From assembly GCA_963921935.1 (NCBI GenBank), contig OY998178.1, positions 51,576,951-51,640,950 of the forward strand: a stretch of DNA of 64,000 bases, written 5' to 3'. Positions 41,631-52,762 of the stretch are shown piece by piece. A program made the translations under genes and the position numbers. The stretch's first letter is position 1. The number at the start of each line of letters is the position of its first letter. This DNA is from Galeruca laticollis. Its lineage: Eukaryota; Arthropoda; Insecta; Coleoptera; Chrysomelidae. The notes beneath the pieces were generated by a model, which searched no databases, was not told the DNA's origin, and was given only the letters and a program-made list of their open reading frames with translations.

Positions 41631-43087
41631 AAAAGAATACTTCCAGCTATGAAACCCTTATCTTTAAACGGGGAAATCTGAAGTTACATATCTAGGGATA
41701 ACCCTAGACAGTAAACTTCTGTGGAACAAGCATGATAGTAAAGCAATAAAAGCTTTGAGGACATGTAGAAGTCTAGCTGGTAAGACTTGGGGCTGTAAGC
41801 CAAAAATACTGTGATGGGTGTACGTCATGATTGTGAGATTAGCAATTACATATAGGGCAATAGTCTGGCATACTAAAGCAAGTCAGTACAGCATGAGAAA
41901 GGCCCTTTGTCAAGTTCAATGACTTGCACGTGTGTGCATCACTGAAGTTATGAGAAAGTGTTCAACTAGGGCATTTGCGATTATTACATATCTCATACCT
42001 CTACATCTGGTGATAGAAAGGTCAGCCCAAGAGGCAATTCTTAGAATATTTAGGGAAGGTTCAGGCAATGAGAGTATTAAAAATCATGGAGCCTCGTCCT
42101 CTCTAAGAAAATACATACATCAAGAGGATGAGGGACTACACCACCCAAACTCTCAATGAAAACACCATTAGATGGTACACATATGGTTCAAAAACCACCA
42201 CGGGAGCTGGCGCAGGAGTATTTGGGCCTGGCAGCAGACACTCATTATCAATAGGCTCCTGCCCGAGCGTCTTTCAGACACAATTACTTGCGATCGAAAG
42301 ATGCGTGGAAGTGAACCTAGAAACAAAATATCAGCAATGTGACATATCGATTCATTCTGATAGTCAAGCAGCTACCAAAGCATTGAGCTCTCATGTCATT
42401 GACTCAAAGTTGGTATGAGAGTACCAAAGAAAACTTGAAGAACTATGCAAGAATTACAGGATCTCTTTAGTCTGGGTTCGTGGCCACTCGGGAATCACAG
42501 GAAATGATGAGGCCAGCATAATTGCCAGGAAACATGCACAAACGCCCTTTATTGGCCCGGAGCCTTTCTGCGGTGTAGAAAAATGGTCCTATAAGAATTT
42601 CGGAAGAAGTAGGAAACCGAAAGAGAAGCACTCTGGTGGTGCGTTCCCGGGCTGGATCACTCCTAAAAGTTCCTGCGGAACGATGACACTGCTAGATCCA
42701 AAAATTATTTGGACCTCAGTAAAAATAAGCTACATCTCCGCACGGGCTTCCTTACAGGACACTACCGCCTTAGGAAGCACCTAATGAGAATTAATAGGCC
42801 TAGCAGAAATTGACGAGTGTAGATTCTGTGGGGAGGAGGAAGAAACTCCGGATCACCTAGTTCTAGAATGCCTCGCCATTGTAAGCTAACGCAAAAAGTG
42901 CTTCGGACAACAGACTTGTAAGAGTGAGGATCTAACCTCCTTGAAACCATCTCAAATATCAGAGTTCATTAGAACCTTGGAACTGGAAGGCGAGCTGTCG
43001 TGGTAGCGAGAACAGCTCTGACAGGGGGGCACAATAAACCTTAGGTTTCAGTGCACTGTAGCCCCGTTAAAATTTAATCTAATATAA
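41631..43087 (+). pseudogene. LINE (I/R1/Loa-like) 3' fragment with RNase H, copy 1
   Basis: A 5'-truncated LINE aligning with the second copy at 46706. It starts at the SLNG-type block, keeps the RT C-terminus (many stops and frameshifts), then RNase H in 42128-42530: RWYTYGSKTTTGAGAGVFGP (DGS-type motif with Asp replaced by Tyr), AIERCVEVNLE, SIHSDSQAATKALSS and LVWVRGHSGITGNDEA (histidine-containing GHxG). It ends with a CCHC-like tail (DECRFCGEEE, ETPDHLVLEC) and 3' UTR finishing CTAATATAA. An RNase H plus CCHC tail after RT marks I/R1/Loa-type LINEs. Clearly dead. Confidence 0.8.
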
Positions 43088-43301
43088 ACATTCAGCGAGA
43101 AGAAAAAAAAAGAAAGAATCAAAGAAGACATGACTGTTAAAGTAGAATTTGGAAAGTACAAATCAGATTAAGATATCAATAATAAATTTTAGCTCAATAT
43201 CACCAATGAATATCAAAATGCAGTAAATAGAATACCATCCCATAAAACTCTGTCATAACTGATCATGGAGTTAACCTATCGGGCAAACCACGTTAAAAAT
43301 G
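43088..43301 (+). repeat. ~210-bp direct repeat, right of LINE fragment
   Basis: Partner of 41426-41630. It begins ACATTCAGCGAGAAG directly after the LINE 3' end. Confidence 0.8.
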
Positions 43302-44009
43302 TGCCAAGTAGACTGCATCACAGATACTGTAGAAATGTGTGCATCTTATATATGTTTAAAATATAATATCCAACATACAAGTTTGGCCAGTACACCAATG
43401 GGCGAAAACAGCTGACGGTTTATTAGATGAACCAAGTTTATTTGGTGAACGTGACTAGTCCTTTTTCTACAAATTTAAATAACAACAGACAAGTAACAAA
43501 GGTTGATTATAAACCTGTAGATGTTTCCAAATACCCATAGATTCATAGATACACAAATTCAATATACCCTTCATAAAACCCTGTCGACGTGGCCTAATAA
43601 TAAAACAAGCACAATACAAATTCAATAATATAGAAGCCTTGTCGAACAAATCGTAGACAGTATCCTAACAAATGACCAACAAGAAACTTCAAATGTTATC
43701 TAGTCAAGTTATTAGATTCACAAATATATTTCTTAGCAAATGCGTATTACAAATTAAAGTATGTTCTATTATTTCTAAAGTTGTTACTGAGAGTTGTGTA
43801 AAGAAGAATATTTTTATTGTGTAAATAAAACTGAGGGGTTCTACTTCTGTATTTGATTTGAAGTCAACGTCTACGAAGACCACAATTTGAAAATCAGCTG
43901 AGAAAACAGAACACAGTCCTCTTATAGCCGGACTTGTAAAATAGTCACATTGACGGAAGAAGACGGGATTGTACAAGTCCTCTCCGAAACCGTACAATTT
44001 AGAATGTAA
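43302..44009. other. non-coding stretch
   Basis: Open frames on both strands here (e.g. minus 43997-43704) show no recognisable domain and no splice context. Probably interior of the element bounded by the inverted duplication. Confidence 0.35.
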
Positions 44010-44190
44010 ATTTTAGAATCACGATATCTCAGAAATGGTGATTCTTAGAAAAAGAAAGAACGGAGACAATTTTTGTAGATAATTTTATGATCTAAAAGTA
44101 TTTTCTTGATAAAACTCTACCTTTTACGAGAAAAATTCTACATTTGGCCTTGAATAACTTTTTTAGCAGAAATGGGATCGATTGGGAGTT
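44010..44190 (-). repeat. Inverted duplication, right arm
   Basis: Reverse-complement partner of 40790-40995. The best-conserved blocks are at 44031-44054 and 44105-44160. Confidence 0.6.
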
Positions 44191-45591
44191 TTAGGTCCAG
44201 TGCAAATGAGCTGCAAAGTAATTAGTAATATTGTTCTCAATCGTATAGGCAGAAATATGATGAAAGTTATGGGGCAATGCACATGAGACGCCGATAGCTA
44301 ATCGGATACCCGTCCAACTATCACGATAGGTATTGGACCTGACACCGATTTCTGTCCCTAGCCTGAGTTTTTTCTATCATCAGCGTTACACATGTACACA
44401 GTTGTTAATGAGGCAGTGCATATGTGATGCATCATTTCTATCTACTTCTTTTTATCAGGTGAGTTTTCAATAATATAATTATTATTGGATAACTACTTAC
44501 TTGACATCAATCTTTGAAATTAATGTTAATTAGATTGATAATTTGGTATTAGTATAAATGAGGTATTACTTAAATTGATATAATCAGAGATATTCATTTT
44601 TAAAACGTTATTCAGTTCATTTAATATTTATTTTTTTAGTTATTAAATCAAACAGCCATAGAATCTGAACTTGTGTTCAATTTATCTTGAAGCGAGAACT
44701 TCACTACAATGACAACAGTACCCAGCATAGAAAACTAAAATGAAGCTACATGTGAACTGTACCTCCGATATTTATCTAAAAAGCAAAATTAAAGAGCATA
44801 TTTGCTTCCCGATTACTTTGCTTCTCAAGTGCACTAGTTTTCTGTCTAACTTGACCGGACTATCAAAAGTAGATCTATTGGTTCTTCAATCTTTCTTAAA
44901 TTGGAATTGGAACGTGAAAAAAGTGGTAAAAATGTAATAGGGCACAAAGAAAGTACTAGGGATGCTAGATTTCGACAATAAATCGCATCGTATTGTATAT
45001 GATAAAAAAATATGACTTGAAAAAGGATTTTAAAATATTTTTTATTAACTTACAAGTCATTATAGAGATGGTAATTATAGCAATTATGTTGGGAATTTGG
45101 TGATTAAAAATGTATTACTGAGGAAAAAATATCAAATAAACAAGAAAGTTTTAAAAACATTCAGAAAATAATAGTTAAAATACTCTAAATAAGTATAATT
45201 ACCCTGAACTAAATTTCAATTTAAATATAGTTAATTTGAATCTATATGATATTTTCAAACATATTTGCTAATAAAATGATATCAACAATAATTAAGCTAA
45301 CTTAATATTATCGAATATCATTCATGATTTTCAAGGATAGAACTATTGCAGACACCAATTAGTTAGTAGAAATGGATGAACTAATGGGTCACATGTTTTT
45401 TATTTGGACACTTACAGAAAGATCAAGTTACTTTTTTGTAAATAATTCGTTCTTTTAGTATCTAGCTACCCTCGTACATACACATTTTAACACATCGAGT
45501 CTATTACTTCTCTATCTAATTATTTTAAGCAACATCTAGGTATACTGAGTACACATCTGAATACATCGAGACATTGCCTAAGAAGAATATA
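44191..45591. other. AT-rich non-coding stretch
   Basis: No exon recognised. Because the ORP gene runs leftward, this could be its downstream intron or flank. I looked for OSBP-domain coding blocks such as EQVSHHPP and did not see one. Confidence 0.4.
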
Positions 45592-45740
45592 TTAATCATC
45601 ATCTATAACAAACCCTGTTCTTGATTGTTGAGCATGCTGATTCCTCTGTAGGATATTCATACACTGCGTGAGGCAATGCAATGACGCTGCCGATGTAGCT
45701 TTCAGTAGCAGCAAGTTTGGGTCGATGAAAAATTTGCTAC
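45592..45740 (-). CDS. ORP10/11-like gene, third recognised exon
   Basis: Acceptor TTTTTAACAG at 45741-45750 precedes the exon. It completes the split Gly codon of the previous exon and encodes GSKFFIDPNLLLLKATSAAS then LHCLTQCMNILQRNQHAQQS. This matches the conserved helix between the PH and lipid-binding domains of ORP10/ORP11 (D-DLL-LKATS-A---CL--C--ILQ). Read through, the frame stops at 45592-45594 after FVIDDD. A donor-like AGG|GTTTGT at 45613 would instead end the exon at 45614 and continue into an OSBP domain, which is what the family predicts. No such downstream exon was found in the window, so either the gene is truncated or the rest lies further left. Confidence 0.75.
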
Positions 45741-46025
45741 CTGTTAAAAAATGTTTGTCATCAGAATTTTGCTTCAATTTTCATGATTATTATAATAGGT
45801 GTATCTGATATAGACGTATACTACTCTGTGGATTAGTTTGAAGGTCCTGTGTTGCTGATAGAACACAAAAGGTTAACCCTTGGATTATAAAAAAATCCTG
45901 TACACATAATGACTTTACGCTAATGTATATCTCTTAGATATACATATATATTCAAAAATAATGAAAACCTCAACAACCGATTAATACAATAGAAAATTCA
46001 TATATTATTAGTTGTGTTTACTTAC

Positions 46026-46161
46026 CAGCAGATTCAATAGACCTGCAAAGAGCTGAATCTGCTTGTTCAGTCTGCTGTAGTTGTGATCTAACACATCCAA
46101 GAGCATCTAATACTGCTAATTGTTCCCTGGGAGGTAATGGAGGACTGTTAGCACTTATGGC
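46026..46161 (-). CDS. ORP10/11-like gene, second recognised exon
   Basis: The exon is bounded by acceptor TTTTTAG (AG at 46162-46163) and donor GCTG|GTAAGT (GT at 46024-46025). It is 136 nt, phase 0 in and phase 1 out, consistent with its neighbours on both sides. It encodes AISANSPPLPPREQLAVLDA then LGCVRSQLQQTEQADSALCR, a linker with a short amphipathic helix, positioned as in ORP10/11 proteins between PH and OSBP domains. The intron to the PH exon (2.7 kb) contains a LINE insertion. Confidence 0.8.
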
Positions 46162-46705
46162 CTAAAAATATAACAATCTAACATCTTTCTATTTTCTACA
46201 ATATTGATTGACATATTACATAAATGATACTTAGGTGGGCTAACTCATTGTCTAAGGCCAATATTACATAAAAAAGTACAGATTAATAAATATTTTGTGG
46301 ATAACTTTAAAAGATTATAACTTAATTTATCTCTGCTCAGCATATGATGTCCATTAAAATAAATAAATAAAAAAGTCCAAACATAGTTTTAAAAGGGAAT
46401 ATAATATTCTACAAATTTGATTCAGCTGTAAATGTTTTTGAAAAACAATAAGTCAAAATTCTTGATACTTTTTTACCTATTGTACCATATTTAAGTAATA
46501 ATTAATTATCTTTAATAATATTGATACTGATTCTATAGTGTAAGACTCAAAATATATACTTAAACGTTTTTTAAATGTACATGATTTTAATTGTAACTAA
46601 TTAAATATTGAAATTTCATATAACAAGTAAAATATTATAAAAAGACTATCGATTTTTTCGTATTTATTTTTTAGTTACTTAATTCCCATGCTTTAAATTG
46701 TATAG

Positions 46706-48207
46706 GATATATCTGAGGCCTTTGACAACACAACTCATTTGTCTGTCAAAGAAGCACTAAAGAGGCGAGGAGTAAATGAAACCATTGTATAATGGATGTA
46801 TGAGTTGTTGACGACGAGGATAGCTGAGATACAGGTGGGGAATCAAACCACCTCAGTTAAAGCCATTCGGGGGGACACCTCAAGGGGGAGTGATATATCC
46901 CCTTCTATGGAGCCTCGTAGTAGATGAGTTGCTCTACAGGCTAACGGAGCTTGGCTTCGAATGTATGGGCTACACCGATGACATTGTTTTAATAGTCAGA
47001 GGCAAGTTCGAGAGCACCTTGTGTGATTTATTACAAAAGGGCCTCAGAATCATTGAGCAATGCTGCTTGTCAGTGGGGCTAAACACTAACCCAAGCAAGA
47101 CCATAGTAATTCCATTTACCCGGAAAAGAACACTTCCAGCCATGAAACCCATATCCTTAAATGGGGAAATCATAGAATGGAAATCAGAGGTTAAATATCT
47201 AGGGATAACCCTAGACAGTAAGCTTCTGTGGAATAAGCATGTTGAAATAATTGCTAGTAAAGCAATAAGAGCTTTGATGGCGTGCAGAAATCTAGCTGGT
47301 AAGAGGTGGGGCTGTAACCCAAAAATACTGAGATGGATGTACGCTATGATTGTGAGACCAGCAATTACGTATGGGGCAATAGTTTGGCACACAAAAGCAA
47401 GTCAGTACAGCACGAGGAAAACCCTCGATAAAGTTCAAAGGCTTGCCTGTGTGTGCATTACTGGAGCTATGAGAACGTGTCCAACTAGGGCACTTGAGAA
47501 CATTACAGATCTCACACCTCTACATCTGGTGATAGAAAGATCTGCCCAAGAGGCAATTCTTAGAATATCTAAGGAAGGTTCAGGCAATGAGAGTATTAAA
47601 AATCAGGGAGCTTGGTCCTCTCTGACAAGATACACCTCATTAAACACACAAATGCCCTTTATTGGCCCGGAGCCTTTCTTTGGTGTAGCAAAATGCTCCT
47701 ACAAGAAAGAGTTTCGGAAGAAAGAGGAAACCGAAAGAGAAGCACTCTGGCGGTGCCTTCCCGGGTTAGAACATTCCAAAAAGTTCCTAGGGAACTTTGA
47801 CACTACTAGGTCCAAAAAATATTTGGACCTCAGTAAAGATAAGCTACATCTCCTCACGGGCTTTCTTACAGAACACTGCCACCTTAGGAAGCACTTAATG
47901 AGAATAGGTCTAGTAGAGATTGACGAGTGTAGATTCTGTGGGGAGGAGGATGAAACTCCTGATCACCTAGTTCTGTAATGCCTCGCCATTGTAAGCCAAC
48001 GCAAGAAATTCTTTGGACAAGAAACTTGTAAGAGTGAGGACCTAACTTCGCTGAAGCCGTCCCAAATACTAGAGTTCATTAGAACCTTGGAACTGGAAGG
48101 CGATCTGTAGTAGTAGCGACAACAGCTCTGATAGGGGGGGGGGCACAATAAACCTTTGGTTTCAGTGCACAGTAACCCCGTTAAAATCTAATCTAATCTA
48201 AATGGCC
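46706..48207 (+). pseudogene. LINE (I/R1/Loa-like) copy 2, lacks RNase H, inside ORP intron
   Basis: A 5'-truncated copy starting mid-RT at DISEAFDNTT, with one stop near 46791 and a shift near 46885, then an open frame 46890-47978 (362 codons). RT active site GYTDDIVLI at about 46965-46991 (YxDD). Then LNGEIIEWKSEVKYLGITLD, RWMYAMIVRPAITYGAIVWH and the CRFCGEEDETPDHLVL tail. Compared with copy 1, it lacks the whole RNase H segment: SLTRYTS joins directly to QMPFIGPEPF, while copy 1 has ~390 bp there. It ends with tandem AATCTAATCTAATCTAA. It is antisense to the host ORP gene. The long open frame means it is fairly young. Confidence 0.85.
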
Positions 48208-48253
48208 TCGAAAAGCCAAGTAAATATTTATATCAACCAACCTTTTCAATAAA

Positions 48254-48482
48254 TTATAAGTACCAATGTTTCTGACTTTCTTGAATCAATCTCTCATTTT
48301 CTCCATCAATAGTCTTTCCATGCTTAATACATTTTTCAAATGATAGACATTCAATCATGCCTTTTCTATGTTCTTTCTGATTTTCGTGGCATTCAAGAAG
48401 AGTATTTAGGTAGTTCCAATCATTACAGCCTAGAATCAGCTTTATTTGCAAGCCAGTGAGAAGTTGGCAACTGAAATAATAT
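48254..48482 (-). other. Unrecognised open stretch with acceptor-like start
   Basis: On the minus strand, TATATTATTTCAG (AG near 48470) precedes ~70 open codons with CQLLTGLQIKLILGCNDWNY, an EHRKGMIECLSFEKCI segment and a stop near 48254. Composition looks coding, but entering from the ORP PH exon (phase 0) hits stops at once, and there is no donor. I do not recognise it. It may be an old exon or TE scrap. Confidence 0.2.
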
Positions 48483-48565
48483 ACTTTGTCTTGTGAACTT
48501 ATATACTAACCACATACGATGCCGACTTTTGCCATTGCTCAATTTTATCAAATAAAAATGTGCAT

Positions 48566-48603
48566 CACACTTAAAGAGGCCTCGCAAGGCCCCTTTAAGT
48601 GTG
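48566..48603. repeat. Short hairpin
   Basis: CACACTTAAAGAGGCC and GGCCCCTTTAAGTGTG are near-complementary around a short CTCGCAA loop. Probably the end of an unclassified repeat. Confidence 0.45.
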
Positions 48604-48907
48604 AAGCCGTGGGCAAGAGCCCAATTTGCTCACACCTAGCTACGGCACTGTCTTCAACAAGTTGCCCAGTTTGCAGAGAAATGCCCAAGTAATGAATAAA
48701 TTGAATGAATGAAATACACAAGAAGTACCTAGATAAGTAATCTAAGTTTTATGCTGCACTGGATTCACAATTTAATGTAACCAATAAAAAAATGACCATG
48801 AACTACATAACTCTTACTGGATTGCTTAACTGAAAAACACAAATTTATTCTTGTCCTAAAATACTTCACACAAGTTTTTCTTTTGAATGAATTTAATATC
48901 TACTAAC

Positions 48908-49237
48908 CTTAGTATGTGATTCTGCCACAGCTCTTAAACCATTAACCCATTCCTGTCTTGCCCTAGCATCTGTTGCTCTTAATTTTAACATATCACCCGA
49001 AGCACAGTTAACTGTGAATGTTTTAGAATCCTCATCACTTGGACAAATCACTGCTCCAGCTAAATGGACAGAGCCCCTGGGTATTGCTCCATCTGGTTTT
49101 TCACCTTCGCATAGGTAATAATGCAGAAGGCCTGCATTTGCGTCTACTAAAAAATATCTATACTGCCACCCTTTCATTACATTTGTGTACTTGTACAATT
49201 GTCCAGAAAACTGTCTCTGCTTTGTATGCAGATCCAT
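48908..49237 (-). CDS. ORP10/11-like oxysterol-binding-protein-related protein, PH-domain exon
   Basis: The exon is entered from an acceptor (CTATTTGCAG, AG at 49244-49245), so a 5' UTR exon lies upstream. ATG at 49237-49235 (MDLHTKQRQFSG) is the first in-frame start. It ends ACTAAG|GTTAGT (GT at 48907-48906), phase 0. It encodes an almost complete PH domain: QLYKYTNVMKGWQYRYFLVD, NAGLLHYYL, GSVHLAGAVICPSDEDSKTF and RATDARARQEWVNGLRAVAE, including the invariant C-terminal Trp. The pattern GWQYR-F-(L/V)---AGLL-YY and LAGAVI-PSDEDS-TFTV--ASG is specific to ORP9/10/11, with ORP10/11 closest. Family members move lipids at membrane contacts, with PH binding phosphoinositides. Undamaged. Confidence 0.9.
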
Positions 49238-49245
49238 AACTGACT

Positions 49246-49584
49246 GCAAATAGAAAAAATATCTAGTTACTTATCGATAACGTGTTTTGTTGTAATTATT
49301 ATTTACTCTAAAACCACTAATTAAGTATTCAAAAACAAAAACAACTTAACCTCAACTAATTTATTTTGAGTCATTTAAACCATTTATAATAAATTTATAA
49401 CAAATAAGTCAATCATCACTAATTGTAAGAGAAGTTATATTATTAAACCACACAAGAATTTTTCAGGTAACTACTATATTCTATACTTTATATTTACTAT
49501 GCTGCAATTATTATGAATTATGAAGAATATGAAGTTTGAAATACTGACACCATAGATTACTGACACCAACACAAATTAACGTTA
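49246..49584. other. upstream of the ORP coding exon, no coding sequence
   Basis: AT-rich. It should contain the 5' UTR intron and possibly the promoter of the minus-strand ORP gene, but no non-coding first exon could be defined. Confidence 0.35.
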
Positions 49585-50125
49585 TGACCTGTGACAGTGT
49601 TGCCAAATCAAAAAAAAATTAATCACCAGATCGCAACCAAAAAAGTTGTCAGCTTTTCACCAGCTCTTGCAGATGTCATATTTTTTTTTTAAATTATTGA
49701 TAATGTATTTATTTTCAATGGATGACTCAAGCAACTGACAGCTACGAGTGTTCGGAGGACCAACAATAGATTAAAGATACTTTAGAAAATGCGAATAAAA
49801 CGAATTTGGATAGTTGATAAATATGTACCAGGTATAGATGGCAGGCAGGTAAAAGGAGATTGTACCAACAGTTTAATATAGTACGTTATAACAGTACATG
49901 AAAAACTATGTATAATCAATAAAAATGCAACACATATTAACAACATAATATTCACATTCTACTCCTAAAGTCTAATAAAAATACAAAAAATAGACAAAAA
50001 ACATTATTTGTACATATTTACATTATGTTTTGCTAGCATTTGAGAAGATATGTCAAAATTAAAACATTTTCAAATCACCGGATCTGGTGAAATTTCACCA
50101 AACATGGCAACACTATTTGTGACAG
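49585..50125. mobile_element. Candidate MITE with CCTGTGACAGTGTTGCCA-like inverted ends
   Basis: GACCTGTGACAGTGTTGCCA at about 49587-49606 resembles, inverted, TGGCAACACTATTTGTGACA at 50103-50122. ATCACCAGATC and GATCTGGTGA continue the inverted match inward. The interior is AT-rich with no gene. The match is gapped and the exact ends are uncertain. Confidence 0.4.
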
Positions 50126-50199
50126 TGGACATAGTTGACCAACTGAAAAAATGTTTATTTTTGCTCGGGCTTAGATCATATTGGGTGCGTTTCACTTAA

Positions 50200-50235
50200 A
50201 GGCGGGTATCCATTTGTTGCCAAATCACGTATCGT
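50200..50235 (+). repeat. Harbinger left TIR (36 bp)
   Basis: It starts AGGCGGGTATCC and ends ACGTATCGT. Identical in reverse complement to 53896-53931. Confidence 0.95.
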
Positions 50236-50443
50236 ATCAACGTATCGTATCAGCGTATAGTTTCATTTTGGTACGATACGCTGCAACGAGTCAGTTTTTT
50301 TTTCAGCCCAGATTCACTGCGTATCTGTGTATCAATTGCGCGAACGGGAGGGATACGTCGTGCGGACGTGTTGCTAGTTTGACTTATTTGGTGGAAGCAT
50401 CTCAGGTTGATAACTACAAAATAGTTCTCTCAGCATCTCTGCA

Positions 50444-52762
50444 ATGAATGGACCTCAGCAAGCGGCAGCCGCGTATATTTTTATTCACTATGCTCTGCAG
50501 CAAGAGAAGAAAAGACGCAAACCACCGCGTTGGTGGATGTCAAAGTTGTACGCCAGCAGGGAGCAATATAGTGGAACAAGTTTAATGGCTGACCTGAAGT
50601 TCCAAGCTGTTAGCGGCATGTACAAGAACTTCACTAGAATGCATCCTACTGATTTTGAATTTTTGTTGTCATCGATTGAGCCAATAATTGCTAAACAAGA
50701 TACTACATTTCGAAAAGCAATTCCCGCTCAAGAAAGATTGGCTCTAACTTTACGCTTTTTGGCCACTGGCGATTCCTACTCCAGCCTTCAGTATCTATTT
50801 AAAATCGCAAAGCAAACCATCAGTAAGATTGTTCCAGAGGTGTGCGGGGCTATTGTGGAAGTATTGAAAGACTACATTCAGGTAAGTTGAATTTATTTTT
50901 ATTTACAAGCGACTTTACAACTGTTGTAATGCTTCATCAAGTGGCAATGTATATGAAGGAGTATTAATTAAAAACGCCGATGTTGTTGGGCTTTGAATAC
51001 CAGATTCTTCGCCATAGTCATTCGAGGCTTGATGTGTGTGGGTGGATTGATTTGATTTTTGCGATTGATCTTGAAATTGGTATTGATTTTGAGACTGCGA
51101 ATGATTTGATGATTGCCATGGAGACTGAGAGGAGGAGCTGGATAAAGAAGAGTGCGGAGAAGTGTATGTGTGAGAAGTAGGTGGGTTGGTATAGTGTACA
51201 TGGTCCGGTAAAACGCTTACTCTGTTATTATAATAACCTCTGTTCGCCCGAAGGAAAATATTTAAAATGTCACTTTGAATTGCACATCGAACATCATCAT
51301 TATAAAGTCGCAGCTTAGAGGCAATTAAGTTACCAAAGTGGTAACTATCGTCTAATATTGGCGTGCTTGATGTTGACGTTAATATCTCAAAAGCCTTGTC
51401 GAGGCGTTCATCTGTTGTAGTTTTCTGACGTTTCTTTTTTTGAGAACTAGTGGGTGTTGGTGGTTGTACGCGTTTTGTAGCTGCTGAGGCCTTTGTACTT
51501 ATTTGGGAATTTTCATTGGTTCTAACTGGTCCGGGGCGGTTTGTACTTGCTACGGAGTCCATACTGTCTTCGAAATTCTCTTCCGCTGGTATTTCCACAT
51601 CCTCTATCTCTTCATTCGCTGTTACTTCTTCTTCTTCTAGGTTGTCCTGGGTATTTGCAGCTATGGGCAACTGTAACAACAAAACAATAATTACAGTTAT
51701 TTATATACCTCGCTCTGTTTTCTAATATTTATGAAAGATTTCGAAAAAATCTTTCAAAGATTTTTTGAAAGAAAGAAAGAAATATTTAAGTTTAGTGAGT
51801 ATTGTTTAATTATTGTTTCTCCGTAATGAACATTAAATTTTGTTGAGAAATTAATACTTCAAAGAAATAATAATAATATTCAGCAACTAAATAAAGGTTT
51901 TTTTATTGTAGATAGCAACTAAATAAAGGTTTTTTTATTGTAGATACCAAAAACTCAAGAAAAGTGGATGGAAGTGGTGAAAGAGTTTGAAACTAAATGG
52001 GACTTTCCACATTGTGTTGGAGCCATTGATGGCAAACATGTTACATTACAGTGTCCCATAGGAAGTGGCAGCGAATTTATCAATTATAAAGGATTTTTCA
52101 GCATTGTCCTGTTTGCTTTGGTTGATGCTAACTATAATTTCCTGTTCGTGGATATAGGTTGCCAAGGCAGGATATCTGACGGTGGCGTGTTTTCAAATAC
52201 CGAGTTGTACAAGCTAATGCAGCAAAAGCGATTAAATCTCCCAGCGCCCACTCCTCTAAACAGTAGGGAAGAAGACGTGCCATTTTTTTTCATCGGAGAT
52301 GAAGCGTTTGCTATGGCGGAAAATCTCATGAAAGTTTATCCCGGTTACTACACTAAAGGATCAAAACAAAGAATCTTCAACTACCGACTTTGTAGAGCAC
52401 GCAGAGTGGTTGAGAATGTGTTCGGCATCGCCTCAGCAGTGTTTCGGATATTAAGAAAACCACTGCTATTAGAACCAGAAAAGGCGTCACTTATAGTTAT
52501 GACAGTTGTTCTGCTACATAACTTTTTACGTAGAAGACCGCAGTCGGTTCATATTTACACTCCCAATGGAACATTTGATTCTGAAGAAGAAGGTGTCACT
52601 ACAGAAGGAGCCTGGAGAAGAGATGTTGATGGTATTACTTCACTCCTCCCGTTGAGAAGAATTGCACGTAGAACAAAATCTACTCTGTCAAATATAAGAG
52701 ACGAACTGGCAGAATACTTTACAAATGATGGCGAAGTACCGTGGCAACATAAATATGCCTAA
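50444..52762 (+). CDS. PIF/Harbinger transposase (two exons)
   Basis: Exon 1 is 50444-50881 (146 codons, donor CAG|GTAAGT at 50882); exon 2 is 51944-52762 (acceptor TTTTTATTGTAG), both phase 0, total 418 aa, normal for the family. Exon 1 holds the HTH-like region (FTRMHPTDFEFLLSSIEPII, RLALTLRFLATGDSYSSLQY). Exon 2 holds the DDE_Tnp_4 nuclease: CVGAIDGKHV (first Asp), VDIGCQGRISDGGVF (second), PFFFIGDEAFAM, and RVVENVFGIASAVFRIL (catalytic Glu). No stops. The 32-bp tandem repeat at the intron end duplicates the acceptor; using the upstream copy gives ATA GCA ACT AAA TAA, a premature stop. A poly(A) signal AATAAA lies at about 52823. The intron contains the last exon of the opposing MADF gene. 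It should cut and insert the element at TWA with MADF help. Confidence 0.92.
50892..50897 (-). promoter_or_regulatory. poly(A) signal of the Harbinger MADF gene
   Basis: AATAAA on the minus strand, 17 bases after the MADF stop, ending within 10 bases of the transposase exon-1 donor on the other strand. Exon usage on the two strands thus abuts without exon overlap. Confidence 0.6.

Noticed and set aside
43704..43997. 97-codon minus-strand frame, considered as a further ORP exon
   Set aside because: No OSBP motif, no fitting splice phase; the sequence reads as chance.
49039..49239. Plus-strand open frame over the PH exon
   Set aside because: Antisense to a clearly conserved PH domain with correct splice borders.
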